A stretch of 64,000 nt of DNA from Sanderia malayensis (taxonomy: Eukaryota > Cnidaria > Scyphozoa > Semaeostomeae > Pelagiidae), in NCBI GenBank assembly GCA_013076295.1, contig RQOL01000519.1, positions 1,860,001-1,924,000 of the forward strand, given 5' to 3'. The notes below the pieces were generated by a model, which worked only from the letters and a program-made list of their open reading frames with translations, made no database searches and was not told the DNA's origin. The translations under genes and the position numbers were made by a program. This document shows, one piece after another, positions 1-11,061 of the stretch (within the stretch, counting starts at the first letter, position 1; each line of letters begins with the position of its first letter).

Positions 1-412
1 ATTATGAATTCAGGAAATGCACAATGATGTTAGAGTACAAATTATAAAAACATAACAGGGTATTACAGGAAGATATGACGGTATACTAGAAGATGGAGCT
101 AAAGACGTGAAGTATAAGTAGTTAGCGACAGGCCCAAGTAAATAGAAACGTGATAAATATAAATGTACAAGAGGAACTAGGTAAAAGAAAACATGATGAC
201 ATATAACAAATAATATTCGAAGGCAAGAAAAGAACAAAAAATATTGTAAACCCAGGAAATATTAATTTTTACAAATAAGCCACCAGAGGGTTATTTGAGG
301 ATTTACCGTATACCGTAATGTGTAAGATAAAGACACAAAAGAGAATAAATAGACCAAACAGCATATGCTAACCACATCACTATCTAAGACTATACAAAGA
401 GGGAACTCTTAC

Positions 413-3400
413 CATTTGGAATGTCAATCTCCAATGCAACAGACGTCTCGTAGGTCCAGCAGCGTGCCACATTCCTGATCGTGTAACCACCACCGCCAAG
501 TACAAGCAATGGCAAATTAAACTTCTTCACAAACTCAACACACGAAGCGTGGCCTATGAAGAAAGCAATACAATTAATGATTGACACTTGGTATTGAAGT
601 GTATACTTGAGTATACTTGATGTTGTTAACTAGCTTTGCTCCATTCAGTAAGCTTCTAAATTGAAGCTATTTATCTGCAGTGGGATTGCGACCTGGCGAG
701 CCCTGTGGGAAACAAAGAGGTTGCTCGGTATATCGTGAAGTTCGTTGCTGAAGGAAAATTCCACCACGACACAATTAAAAGATGTTTAGTTTGTAATATG
801 GGAAAGTTCCTTACATGCATAAATCTTGGCCTGCTTTAAATACAGTTCAGCGCAAATACAACAAACAAATTAATAAATTTCTGTAGCATATGATAATAAA
901 AATTCAGAACAATGCTCGAAACGTTCCTGACATGGCAGCACTCTGGCAAATTGAAGGGTTAAATAGAGTAGTACAACATGGTAAATAAATCAGTGAATCA
1001 GTGAAGCAGTGAGGCTGACCTTTCAGTGATAAGTTGAAGCATCCAAGTCTGTCGCCAGAAAGAGAATCAGCACCACATTGCAATACAATGGCACTTGGCT
1101 GGTAAATCTCAATTACTTTGGATATGATCTGATTGGAAAGAGATGATAGTTGAATCTCAATGCATATTGTATACAATGCACGAATAACATCAAGATAATA
1201 GAATCATTGCATGCGAATGTTAAAGTGTATTAAAAGATACAATGATTTGCTAAGAAACACAGGGGTGAAATAGAAAGTACGAGAGTGGATTAAAAATAAA
1301 ATAATGTAAAAGATTGATATAGCTGATTTCAACCAAAGATGTACGTATTAAAAGGTACAATAAAGTACAAGAATGATATACTAAAAAACACATGAGTGGA
1401 GAGTCAAGATGAAATGTTGATAGATAAATGTAACAGGGAATGAGGAAAAGGGCCTTACTGGATTGAAGATCTTTTCATAAGAATCATCATCTATGCCATC
1501 TCTCAATGGAAAGTTCACTGCATAGTATTTCCCTTTGCTAGCTCCAATATCCTGTGTAGGTATAAAAACACAAAACACATTGATAAATGAACGTATAAAA
1601 TACAAGTATACTACACGCATTAAAACTACGTTTAAAAAGCGTGGTGGAGAATCTTGTTGAGCCTTGATAACAGACAAGAGTACTCCTTGCTTTAGGACAG
1701 CAAGAACCGCAAAGAATGCACAGAAAAAGAAAAAAATCGTGAAATATAAAATGAGCCAAAGAAAGAGAATTTCAAGCATAACTAACAGGACAATTGGATA
1801 CTTTAGGACGGCAAGAACGGCAAAAAACGCGAAATTAGAAAGAAGTCGCAAAATAAAAAGAAAGACCCATGCAAAGAAATTCGCAAACCATAATAACACA
1901 CAAGTTCCTTGCTTGTGGACAGAAAGAATCGCAAAATAGATTCATGAAGGGAAATTTAAGATAAAAAACAAATGTACGCCATACCCTTAGGTCTCCGGTT
2001 CCAGGGAAATACTCCCCATATTTGTGGAATGAAACGGTCATGACACGGTCAGTTGTGTAAAAGGCCTCTTCGACACCATCTCCGTGGTGAATATCGATGT
2101 CAATATACAGAACACGTTGGTGGTACCTGAGGTGCGAAATGTGTCGTCTTTAACTTATATAGTTAACTGTAGCTGATTAACTTTGAAGTATAAGTTCAGG
2201 AGGGTTCAGAATAGATGATTGCAAAAGATACAGGAAAATACTTAAGGACATTGAAAAGATGTACATGTATGTGCAGAAATAAAGATGAATGGACATACAA
2301 GTAGGACTTAAATGGAAACACAAGGGTTTAGGTTTAGAGATAAAGATTTAAATGAAGCTATCAGGATATAGATAAAGACATAAAGATCTGGATGAAGACA
2401 AAGGATTTAAATTAGGATCTAGGTGAAGATAAAAGAAATTAGATAAAATAAATAACATGCAAAAGATGCACAACATGGTATTAGGACAACAGGAGGAAAC
2501 CTACAAGCTATATAACTGGTGTTTTAGAAATGGGTTAAAGGTACACATAGATATTTTCCTCTATGGCTTACTTCAAGAGCTCCAGAATGGCCAGAACAAT
2601 GTCATTAACATAGCAAAAACCAGATGCCTCTGATTTCTTAGCGTGATGAAGACCACCTGACCAATTGATGGCAATGTCTGTTTGCTGCTTATTCAGTTTA
2701 ACGGCACCAGCTGGTGAAATCAAGACAAAATAAAGAGTCAAAACGCATACAAGATACAAGATATTGGGTATAGATCTAAGTAAGTAGAATCCATATATGC
2801 AATGGTGGTGCCAACCCTGAAGAAGTGGAGAGGGCAAAGGGAATATTTAGCTGTCACACCATTGAAAAATGGTGAAATTCAATGTTTCACACCCTTATCC
2901 ACACACACCTCATATTTTCTCATCAATTTTAAACAAATTACAAGACCTATTCATAGATCAAAGTCAAATCTTAGCTGATGAACTTTCAAAATTAGAAGTC
3001 ATAGAAATGCATCACAGATTTGGATTCACAGAGCTGGGAGACACATCCCTCCCAGCTCTGCCCCCTCAAGTTCCCCACTAGTTTAGAAATTTTGGCTTTA
3101 TCTTAAAGTATTTCATGAAAAACTAAGTATTTATTACTTACCAACAGATCCCCCCACAGATATCTGACAGAATTCATAGAGTCCATCAAAAACAGGACAA
3201 TCTTCACCAACATTGACTGAAACATAGAAGAATACGAGCATCAGGAAAAATGTTTCTACAACAATCATTACATTTACAAACTCAAACCAGCAAAAATCAA
3301 AACCTAAGAGCAAATAAATTAAAAACATCTAAGCTCAAATTTTTCCGTAAAATTAAGCCTGACAGTTTTTAACTTGCTTAGGAGTCAAACATTTAAGCTA

Positions 3401-4544
3401 AAGCTAAACAAAAAAACATGCTCACATCTCTGCATCTGTTTATTGTACTCGGACATGTTCTCTGGTCGAATAGTTTTCAAAAACTTAATGTAGTCATCAG
3501 AGTGATATTTGGTCATTTCATCAGACGCTGCCTTATGTGGTCTCTGCATAAAAGAAAATTTGAATGGTGAATATAATATCAATATTCTTTAGGAACATTC
3601 AATTTAAAAAACTCATGTTCCTTAACAATAGAACACCTTCATTGCTTTATGATAAAACAAGACAAAACACACAAACAGCCCTATAAAGAATAAATGAACA
3701 TGAATAGCTGAATTCAGTTGTCACCAATGTTACAACCAATGAATTACAACCAGGTACAACCAATGTTGCATTGTTTGCATGTTATTCTTGTCATTATAAG
3801 GTTACTCACATATATCTCCATTCTACGATAGAGACCATAGTTTAGAAGGAGGTTGTGGGTCATACGAATGCGGTGAGGTTTCATGGGGTGACCTTGTCCA
3901 TAGTAATAGTTACCGACATCACCTATATGAAGAAATGTGAAAATATAAATAAAGTATCAAAATATTGTATAAAATATCAGGAATGTGATTGAAAGATGGG
4001 GAATATTTTTTGATATTGAATGATATCTTTTAATTACTTCCCAACTTTGCAGAGTTAAAAACCTTTTTTGGATTGATATTTGTGGTGAAACCAAATTTTG
4101 AATATTCAAATTATCTACTTGTTTCAGGTTCCCAGTTGAGAACACTGTAACTCACATGGAAAAATAACCAACATACCCCCCCCCCTGAAGCGGGATAAAT
4201 TGCAATACATACAGCGAGAGAAAAGGTTTTCAATAATAAATTTACTTTAGATTTGAATAGATTAACATTATTCTGTGATTTGAGTGACTTTGTAACTAAA
4301 TTTTGTTGTAGTACATTGTCCCAAAGTATCCCCCCTTCCAGGTTACAACTCTTTCAATGAACGACCAATCCGGTTGTGGCCTAGACCGCGTGAAACACAA
4401 AAGCCAAAAAAATGACAAAAAACCACTCATTAACCCCTAGAAAGCACATAGAAATCACCAGCAAGCAAGATAATGACGGATTTTCAACCTACCATCATAG
4501 TAATAGCAAATTTTCTTCTTCGTGCCTCCACTTGTGTACGCCAT
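413..4544 (-). CDS. HDAC1: Histone deacetylase 1/2 (class I), 5' nine coding exons, 3' end off-window
   Basis: Zn-dependent lysine deacetylase, the nuclear catalytic subunit of co-repressor complexes. Coding exons on the minus strand, in gene order: 4493-4544, 3810-3922, 3426-3543, 3142-3216, 2572-2710, 1985-2126, 1459-1551, 1020-1128, 413-553. All junctions are GT/AG and the frame stays open across all of them (982 nt, about 327 residues). The start is the ATG at 4544, giving [18 protein letters not shown] before the first intron. Visible signatures are [88 protein letters not shown] and [19 protein letters not shown]. These contain the His-His charge relay, the Asp/His/Asp zinc ligands and the active-site Tyr, so the enzyme should be active. 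Phrases such as [11 protein letters not shown] and [13 protein letters not shown] match HDAC1/HDAC2 rather than HDAC3 or HDAC8. The acidic C-terminal tail is missing only because the window ends; exon 9 stops at a proper donor. Confidence 0.95.
1683..1936. repeat. Three diverged direct repeats in HDAC intron 6
   Basis: A motif close to CTTTAGGACGGCAAGAACGGC recurs at about 1690, 1801 and, more degraded, 1913. The spacing is about 115 bp and the copies are separated by A-rich DNA. This looks like a small tandem duplication in the intron between the HDAC exons 1985-2126 and 1459-1551. No coding potential is credible. Confidence 0.55.
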
Positions 4545-4735
4545 TGTTGAAGAAGACCGAAGCGAAGAAGACAACGGCTGAAAAACTTAAAGCGCATGCG
4601 CAGTTCTCTAAAAAGCACAAATCAATTACTTGCCAATTTGTCCAATGAGAATGGTGATCTAAGATTCACAATATGGTAAAAGGACAATAGGGACAAAAGC
4701 CCTGGGACACCCATGATTTTTGTCTCTAGAGATAA

Positions 4736-4950
4736 TTGTTTAAAATACAGTTGACATCCGCTAACTTGAATACCCGCTATCTCGAACATTGGCTTGCTCG
4801 GACAAATTTTCATTTCCCTTGGTCTTGCTATAGCGTTACGTATAGAACTCACTGCTCGCCAACTCGAATACCCGCTAGCTCGAACATTCCTTTGCTCGAA
4901 CGAATTTTCGTTTCCCTTGGACGAAAAAGTGACCGCTAACTCGAACTCTA
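4736..4950. repeat. Pogo/Tigger-like MITE fragment upstream of HDAC
   Basis: Begins near ACAGTTGACATCCGCTAAC at 4748 and contains repeated blocks of the type CTCGAATACCCGCTAGCTCG (about 4769 and 4863). The CAGTTGAC start and repeated TCGAAC steps resemble the complete element at 29017-29201. I do not see the matching right terminal repeat, so it is called a fragment. It lies about 200 bp upstream of the HDAC start codon and could overlap its promoter region. Confidence 0.5.
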
Positions 4951-5355
4951 AGAATTTTTTCACAAAATAATTCACAAATCTTATTGTCTTTTCATTAAAT
5001 TAACATGTTATTAGTTGTTAGTATTTAGTAATTAATTGTCTCTGTAGAACAGCTATAAACGAACTTGCTCCTACAAATTTTAGCTGACAAGGAACTTTCA
5101 TTCCTTCACCGTCACAAAGGTTGACTGCTGGACCCTTTATTGTTACATGGCACGAATCGTTTTTATCTTCCCTCAGGAAGTAAAATATACTGTTTTTGCA
5201 AATTTTCCATCAATTCCTTTTGGTATGGTAAGTGTCCAACAACTCTGTCTTGTTTCAAAACACAGTCCTGATTAAGAGTCATTTGGTGACTTTAATGAAT
5301 GCATGTGTAATAATCGATGGAATGTTTTTTGTTATGCACTGCACAAGCCAGCTTA

Positions 5356-5642
5356 CGCTTTTTTGATAGGCAAATACGCTTACTATCCTCGTAAGGTATT
5401 GGTTTATGTGCTAAGCAAAGGGCTCACTGAATAGCTAGACTAATCGAAGCAGTGCGACCCTGGTCCTTCCTCTCGATGTGACCACACCTGGTGACTCCTC
5501 TTGCCTTTTTGCCTAGAGTTACAGAGAGCTGGCAAATTCTCTCCTCACACTTTATTTGTCAGGTCTGAAGGTGGGCTCGAACCCACGACCTTTTGAACAA
5601 AGGTTGAGCGATCTAACCACTCGGCCATCCCAGTCACTAACT
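5356..5642 (-). mobile_element. tRNA-derived SINE
   Basis: Minus strand: a tRNA-like head at about 5568-5637 with an A box (TGGCCGAGTGG) and a B box (GGTTCGAGCCC), then about 210 bp of unrelated tail. The head does not fold into a regular cloverleaf; the T-loop is one base short and U33 is replaced, so it is a SINE head and not a working tRNA. The short direct repeat CTTACG at about 5354 and 5641 fits a target duplication. The equivalent position in the neighbouring duplicated block (about 8800) lacks this sequence, which supports an insertion. Confidence 0.7.
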
Positions 5643-5848
5643 TACGTTAAATTTGTTTTTTATTTATAGTTGTGTTTAAATATGGTCCTTTTAATTGCCC
5701 GATGATCTCTGCCAGATCTCTGTCTGGTCAATCAGTTTTATAAACCAAACCAGGATCACAAAAAGAAACCATACTCTCTACGCTTGTAGTATTGTTATGT
5801 TAATTTGTGGATCTGCATTCACCAATAAAAGCAGAGTTAAACCACGTG

Positions 5849-6139
5849 ATCGTGTTAACCGCCTTTACATCCAATTGTCTATTATAGAACACCGCAGAGC
5901 CTTTAACTTTCTTTCCATGGTAGACTGACGGAAACATGAGAGAAGATTTTCAAATACAACACTGTTTTCTTTTTCTGTTGTTTCATTGTATGTTATCAAT
6001 TTTTTGGCAAATGAAGCCTTGTCTTTTTGTCGTACCCCCCTACCAACTTTATTGCAGATTTGCACTTTTCTCAGAGACCAACTTTCTGCGAATTGGGGAG
6101 GGCGGCTGCCCCCCCTTGCCCCCCCTCGGTACGCTACTG
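5849..6139. mobile_element. Short insertion in block A flanked by CACGTGA
   Basis: Block A reads AAACCACGTGA, then about 290 bp, then GCACGTGACGTTATAAAG. Block B reads straight through as AAACCACGTGACGTTATAAAG (about 9626). The extra DNA is therefore bounded by a 7-bp repeat CACGTGA. Its right end, CGGTACGCTACTG, resembles ends of hAT-type MITEs, but I see no clear matching left end, so the class is open. Confidence 0.55.
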
Positions 6140-6703
6140 CACGTGACGTTATAAAGTTGTCAACGCCCCAAAGTTGTTCATCTTCGTCTCTCTGGTCCTG
6201 CTTGGCGTTCTTCATTATTTTGCTTTTGCATTTGTAGCATGTGCATCTGACGAAGCTCAATAGTCTTGGTCGCGAGATTTTGGTTAATCGGTTTCTTAAT
6301 TCTTTTCCTGATTGAGAAATAAAAAAGGTTAGTTGATACTTTCATTATATTGGTTATGTTATTACTGCAATAGCTTGTAAATTATTTTTCAACCAATGTT
6401 AAGTATTCTTGCGTCTTTTATGATTGTTGTATTTCAAACATGGTCGTTGCAATCCTTGTTGGATTGACTATTCGAAAACAGGGCCACGGATTTCCAACCA
6501 TGATTCAGCAACAATCGATTTCTTGTTTATCTTAAGTAACAAATACAAATAAGCTATCAAAATATGTGTTATCACATATAAATTATTGATAGGAAAATTG
6601 CATATTATTTTTGATTGTTTTATAACGCAGAAAATTGATTTTCTTATTGTCTAAATTTAACATACTGCGGGTTTTGTGACGGTGAACAAGTGAACAAATA
6701 ATT

Positions 6704-8380
6704 GCCCCGCATCAAAGCGGGGCCTCATAGTGTACCCCGCAGGAGATATAGAGAATCTGTGTAAAGCTAAGGCGCCACGAGGAACATTTTTCATGCGCAT
6801 GCAATGCAACATTGCTCCATTGCAAGCGCACGAAAAAACTCGCTCGTGGCCCATGGTAATTTCTCCTCTGCAATGCAACAAATAACACTGCGTGGAGCAA
6901 AAATTTTGTTGCGGGAGCACGGGGACAAAATAGATTCAGATCTATTTTGTCCCCGTGCTCCCGCAACAAAATTTTTGCTGTGGAGCAACAAGCAACAAAA
7001 ATTAAACAGTCTCTGCAACAATTTTTACCTGGCTCCACGGGGAACATTTTCAGGCGCAGCTATGGGACATGTTGCATTGCATGCGCATGAAAAATGTTCC
7101 TCGTGGCGCCTTAGCTTAAATGTTTCCACATTTTTCGTCGTCAATTGGAATGTTGTCAGACAGGTAAAACAGGTTTGAAGCGAAACGGGCATGGCACCGA
7201 GTTGTGTTGTTTGCCGTGGCGTTTGCATGCTGTGAAAGAAGGAGACAGCAATTCTGCTTTTTGGTTCTTGGAATCAGTAGTTGAAAAAGATTATTGCCTT
7301 TGACGAAAAAGACAAGGGAACATTTTGCCTCCTGTGGGCGATTGCAAAGGGTTAGTAAGGCCTAGCGGCCTTCTATTCTACCTGGGCTTTGTCAAAAGAA
7401 ATAGGTCGTTGTATCTCTACTTACAAGTTTGATTGTCTGATAGGCTATACATTTGATACAAAATCGATTTTATATATTTTTAAATAAGAGAGCAATAGAA
7501 GAATTATTTTTCCTGATTTACTTGCATTCAACGGCAGTGAAGTGATCAGTCGACAAAATCTCAGTCGCCATTTCGATGCTTCGGTTTATTGCACTATTTA
7601 TAAACTAAGCCTGTTGTTGCATTACATTTGTGCAATTTCATTATTTTTGTAGATTTTTCCATTATTATGAAGGCTTCTTCGCAATTTCACAAGATTTACA
7701 TACTCTATTCTCTCTTGTATAAACTATCTTGTAAATTGTCTTGATTCACTTTGTTCAACTTGCAAGTCAAGTCATAAGTCAAATAATATGCACACTGTAT
7801 AATTGACGTTGAAGAATAGTTTAAATATTTCACATTCAGCATTCCAACTTATTCAGTTGCAACATAAAGCATTTCAAACTTTCTCAAAAGTTTCACAAAA
7901 TATTTTTCTGTTATGTGTAGTTTTTTGATTGTTGAAAATTATTAAACTGTTTTCTTATAAAAAATGAGTGTGCTTGCAAGATGAACTTTTCGTGGAAAAC
8001 AACCAAGCGCTGCTTTTTTAATGTACCGGGTTTCCCAAAACAGGTTCTACCATTTAGTGATCAATATATTTGAGAGGTATGCTTTCTCTTCCATCAACAA
8101 ATTATATTTGCAGTAATTTGTGATAAATTTATTTCTAAATTTTATACTTTTAAATGAATGATACAATATAACATTGTTTGTTACTGTTAAATCAATGAAC
8201 TACTTATTTGTTGAACTTGAGCTCCTATTGCTGTAAAGGATTTTAAAATAAGCTCTCCGAAGCCCTTTCACTAATACCAGATTTCCAGAATAATGCATCC
8301 AGGTACATGCCAATCAATGCATGCACACCCCGCCATCCTCAAAAAGGGATGTGGGGCACTTTAGTTTTTGCTATTGCTAG
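6704..8380. mobile_element. 1.68-kb insertion with TT target and CTAG 3' end (Helentron-like?)
   Basis: Block B reads AACAAATAATTATAAATTAT without interruption at about 12455. In block A the same sequence is split after AATAATT (6703) and resumes with TTATAAATTAT at 8381. The inserted DNA starts with a GC-rich hairpin (GCCCCGC-ATCAAA-GCGGGG) and ends in GCTAG. Only TT is shared at the junction. The same end and target pattern is seen for the two insertions in block B. It holds the foldback at 6764-7117 and no convincing ORF. A rolling-circle (Helitron/Helentron) origin is inference. Confidence 0.6.
6764..7117. mobile_element. Nested palindromic foldback MITE
   Basis: The outer arms are near-perfect inverted copies: AAGCTAAGGCGCCACGAGG at 6764 and its reverse complement ending at 7117, continuing about 45 bp on each side. 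The middle holds a second, essentially perfect 84-bp palindrome at 6896-6979 (arms begin AGCAAAAATTTTGTTGCGGG, spacer TCAG). ORFs read through here on both strands only because the DNA is self-complementary. Confidence 0.8.
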
Positions 8381-9034
8381 TTATAAATTATATGGTTTAA
8401 TAGTGTCGGAATGTACAGAGTTCTCTAGTTGGATCCAACGGAATGTGTATTTGGGTTGTTTGTGTCTTTCTGAAACGAAATTTCTGGGAAGTCAAAAAAT
8501 TTTTCTAGAAAGTCAAAATGTCAAAAGTGAAAGGTGATTTCCCCGGAATTTCTGTACAACTTATTGTGTACCTTTGTTAGACACGTAAGTAAGACAATGA
8601 CCTTTGCATGCGCGCACAACATCATCATTGTTTTGCATAAAGTATTTCTGGGAAGTCAAAAATCAAAGGTGGAGAGTTATTTCTAAGAAGACAAAATGTC
8701 AAAAGTGAAAGGTAATTTCCCCTGCTTACAAATGAATGGGAGGATTCAATTCAACAACAGTTTACAACGTTGATTTTTGATATTCACTGCACAAGCCAGC
8801 CAAACCCTACATTTATTTTTTATTTGTAATTGCGTTTAAAATATGGTCATTTTAATTACCCGATGATCTCTATCTGGTCTATAATAATCATCTTATTGTT
8901 TTGGCAAATGAGATTCAGCACAAAATTAATGTTATTGTCATTTAATACCTTCTCATTCTCGGCATCTTTTGAATTGCCAAGTAGTTGTCACTGGTATGCT
9001 CAGCAATTCCATGGTAACATTTGTAGCTATTCCA

Positions 9035-9262
9035 TCAGTGGCGTAGTTAGAGGGGGGTCAGGGGGGGCGAAAAACCCCCCTATAGTGCTAAACTGCCGTT
9101 TTGTCGGAAAATTGCTGATCTTGTCGGAAAATAAATATCTTCTTTTTACGTTTAGTTCCAGCAAATTTCTTATCTTATATTCATAGTCTTGAAGAAATAT
9201 GAAATTTTTGCCGGAAAATCTGAATTTCTCGCCCCCCCTATAAAATTTCCTATCTACGCCAT
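9035..9262. mobile_element. MITE with GTGGCGTAG-type ends and G/C runs
   Basis: The left end is CAGTGGCGTAGTTAGAGGGG and the right end reads CTATCTACGCCATTG, an inverted match. Runs of G and C lie just inside each end. The flanks share ATTCCATGGTAACAT (about 9006 and 9268), so a short direct duplication surrounds it. It is non-coding. Confidence 0.55.
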
Positions 9263-10099
9263 TGTATTCCATGGTAACATATGTAGCATTTGTCCCAGGG
9301 GGGGCTCAAAATTTAAAAAAAGTGGAAAAGTAAAAAGGTAGAAAAATTCCCTGTCACTTTTAATAACGTACAATATACACATGTATTAATGTATAATAAC
9401 AAAACAAAACATTGCAATAAAACAGATATAACATCATGGTCTACAGTATCATCAGCTCAATTCTTTGATTATTGTTTCTTCAATAAAAATAAACGTGTTT
9501 TTTCAGATCCCAAACAAAATTCCCAGGGGGGGCTGAGCCCCCCCATAGAAATTTCTAGAGGGGGCTTGAGCCCCCAAGTCCCCACGTAGTCGGCGCCTAT
9601 GGGATTCACCAATGAAAACGGAGCTAAACCACGTGACGTTATAAAGTTGTCAACGCCCCAAAGTTTTTCATCTTTGTCTCTCTGGTCCTGCTTGGCCTTC
9701 TTCATTATTTTGCTTTTGCATTTGTAGCATGTGCATCTGACGAAGCTCAGTAGCCTTGGTCGCGAGATTTTGGTTAATTGGTTTCTTATTTCTTTTCCTG
9801 ATTGAGAAATAAAAAAGGTTAGTTGATAATTTCATTATATTGGTTATATGTTATTACTGCAATAGCTTATAAATTATTTTTCAACCAATGTTAAGTATTC
9901 TTGCGTCTTTTATGATTGTTGTATTTCAAACATGGTCGTTGCAATCCTTGTTGGATTGACTATGTATTCGAAAACAAGGCCACGGATTTCCAACCATGAT
10001 TCATCAACAATAGATTTCTTGTTTATCTTAAGTAACAAATAAACTATCAAAATATGTGTTATCACATATAAATTATTGATAGGAAAATTGCATATTATT

Positions 10100-11020
10100 G
10101 CTGCTGCGTAGCGGAACGAAGTGAAGCGGCTGCGCAGCAGAATATAATCGAGTCCTTCTCGAGAAAAAATCTGTCTGTGAATATGTGTGTTTGTTTGTCG
10201 GATTTTAGCCTGCGCGTGGCCTCAAATCCTCCTCCGTTTAGCCGCATGCTGGTTATTATCAATTCATCAATGGCGGTCATCTTTTTGCTGCAGGGCAGCG
10301 AGTCGTTTTAGAAACATTGGGAAAACGATATTTGGTTGGCTTATCTGCTGGCTATTAACTTTTATTCGTAGCCAGAATCGAGAAGGCCCAAAAGAGGCCA
10401 ATTTTATTTCGACAAGAACACAGGAGTTGCTTTCTTGTCGTGGGGATAAGTTGACAAAAATGAATGCCTGCAAGTGGAAGAGAAAAGCTGTGCGGAAGTA
10501 TACATAGTAGGCTCCCAAAACTATTGTGTCATCATTTTCACCATCATTATGTATTTTATTGTTTTTAGCAGGGGATATTGAAAGTAATCCCGGTCCAGAA
10601 AATCCTGACTTCAGATTTCAAATTGTTGATGTGCATTTAATTTAGTTTTCTTTTTAATCTGGGGTTTTCTACATTTATTCCCCTGTTTTTGGTATTGTTT
10701 TGTTTACATTGTAAAGTCATATCAACAAAGATTTGAATTTTATCTTTGATCTTCAAACTGAGCGCACACCTTCTCTTGATAGAATAATTTCCTAAAATCT
10801 ATTATTGCTGAAATTCCAAAATCCAGCTACGAAACGTAAATGTCAATAACAAATTGTCAATACACATGACAGCGCTTCCAAGCACGCTAAACACCCCCTG
10901 TCCATATTTTTTGCAGGCACTCATTTCAAAACATATCTCTTAATCAAATGCTAGATGCTTTAGTCCTGATTATTCGTTTCACATCACAGCAGCACTCATT
11001 TTAACAATGTTAACAGCTAG
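10100..11020 (+). mobile_element. Insertion copy 1 carrying a 2A-like coding relic
   Basis: Starts with a strong hairpin (CTGCTGCGTAGCGG with CGGCTGCGCAGCAG) and ends TTAACAATGTTAACAGCTAG, a small hairpin just before CTAG. It splits sequence that is intact in block A (CATATTATTTTTGATTG at about 6606), with TT shared at the junctions. Inside is a decayed reading frame. An ORF at 10187-10507 contains KMNACKWKRKAVRKY and ends in TAG TAG. The same frame then reopens and reads FSPSLCILLFLAGDIESNPGP before a stop at about 10640. The 2A-like core is at 10571-10597. Either a Helentron-like element or a non-LTR derivative could explain this. Confidence 0.65.
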
Positions 11021-11061
11021 TTTTTGATTGTTTTATAACACAGAAAATTGATTTTCTTATT

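Larger units (their letters stand above)
5329..8740. repeat. Tandem duplicated block A
   Basis: Block A starts at TGCACTGCACAAGCCAGC and ends near AAAGTGAAAGGTAATTTCC. It matches block B (about 8784-13275) in the same order over several segments: about 5650-5730, about 6140-6703 and 8381-8740. The best-conserved part starts at CACGTGACGTTATAAAG (6139 in A, 9631 in B) and runs about 500 bp with few differences. Block A carries the SINE at 5356-5642, an insertion at about 5849-6139 flanked by CACGTGA, and the large insertion 6704-8380. No gene is apparent in it. Confidence 0.75.

Noticed and set aside
5568..5637. Functional tRNA gene on the minus strand
   Set aside because: The A and B boxes are good but the T-loop is short and the anticodon loop lacks U33. 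A non-tRNA tail follows and the block B site is empty. It is a SINE head.
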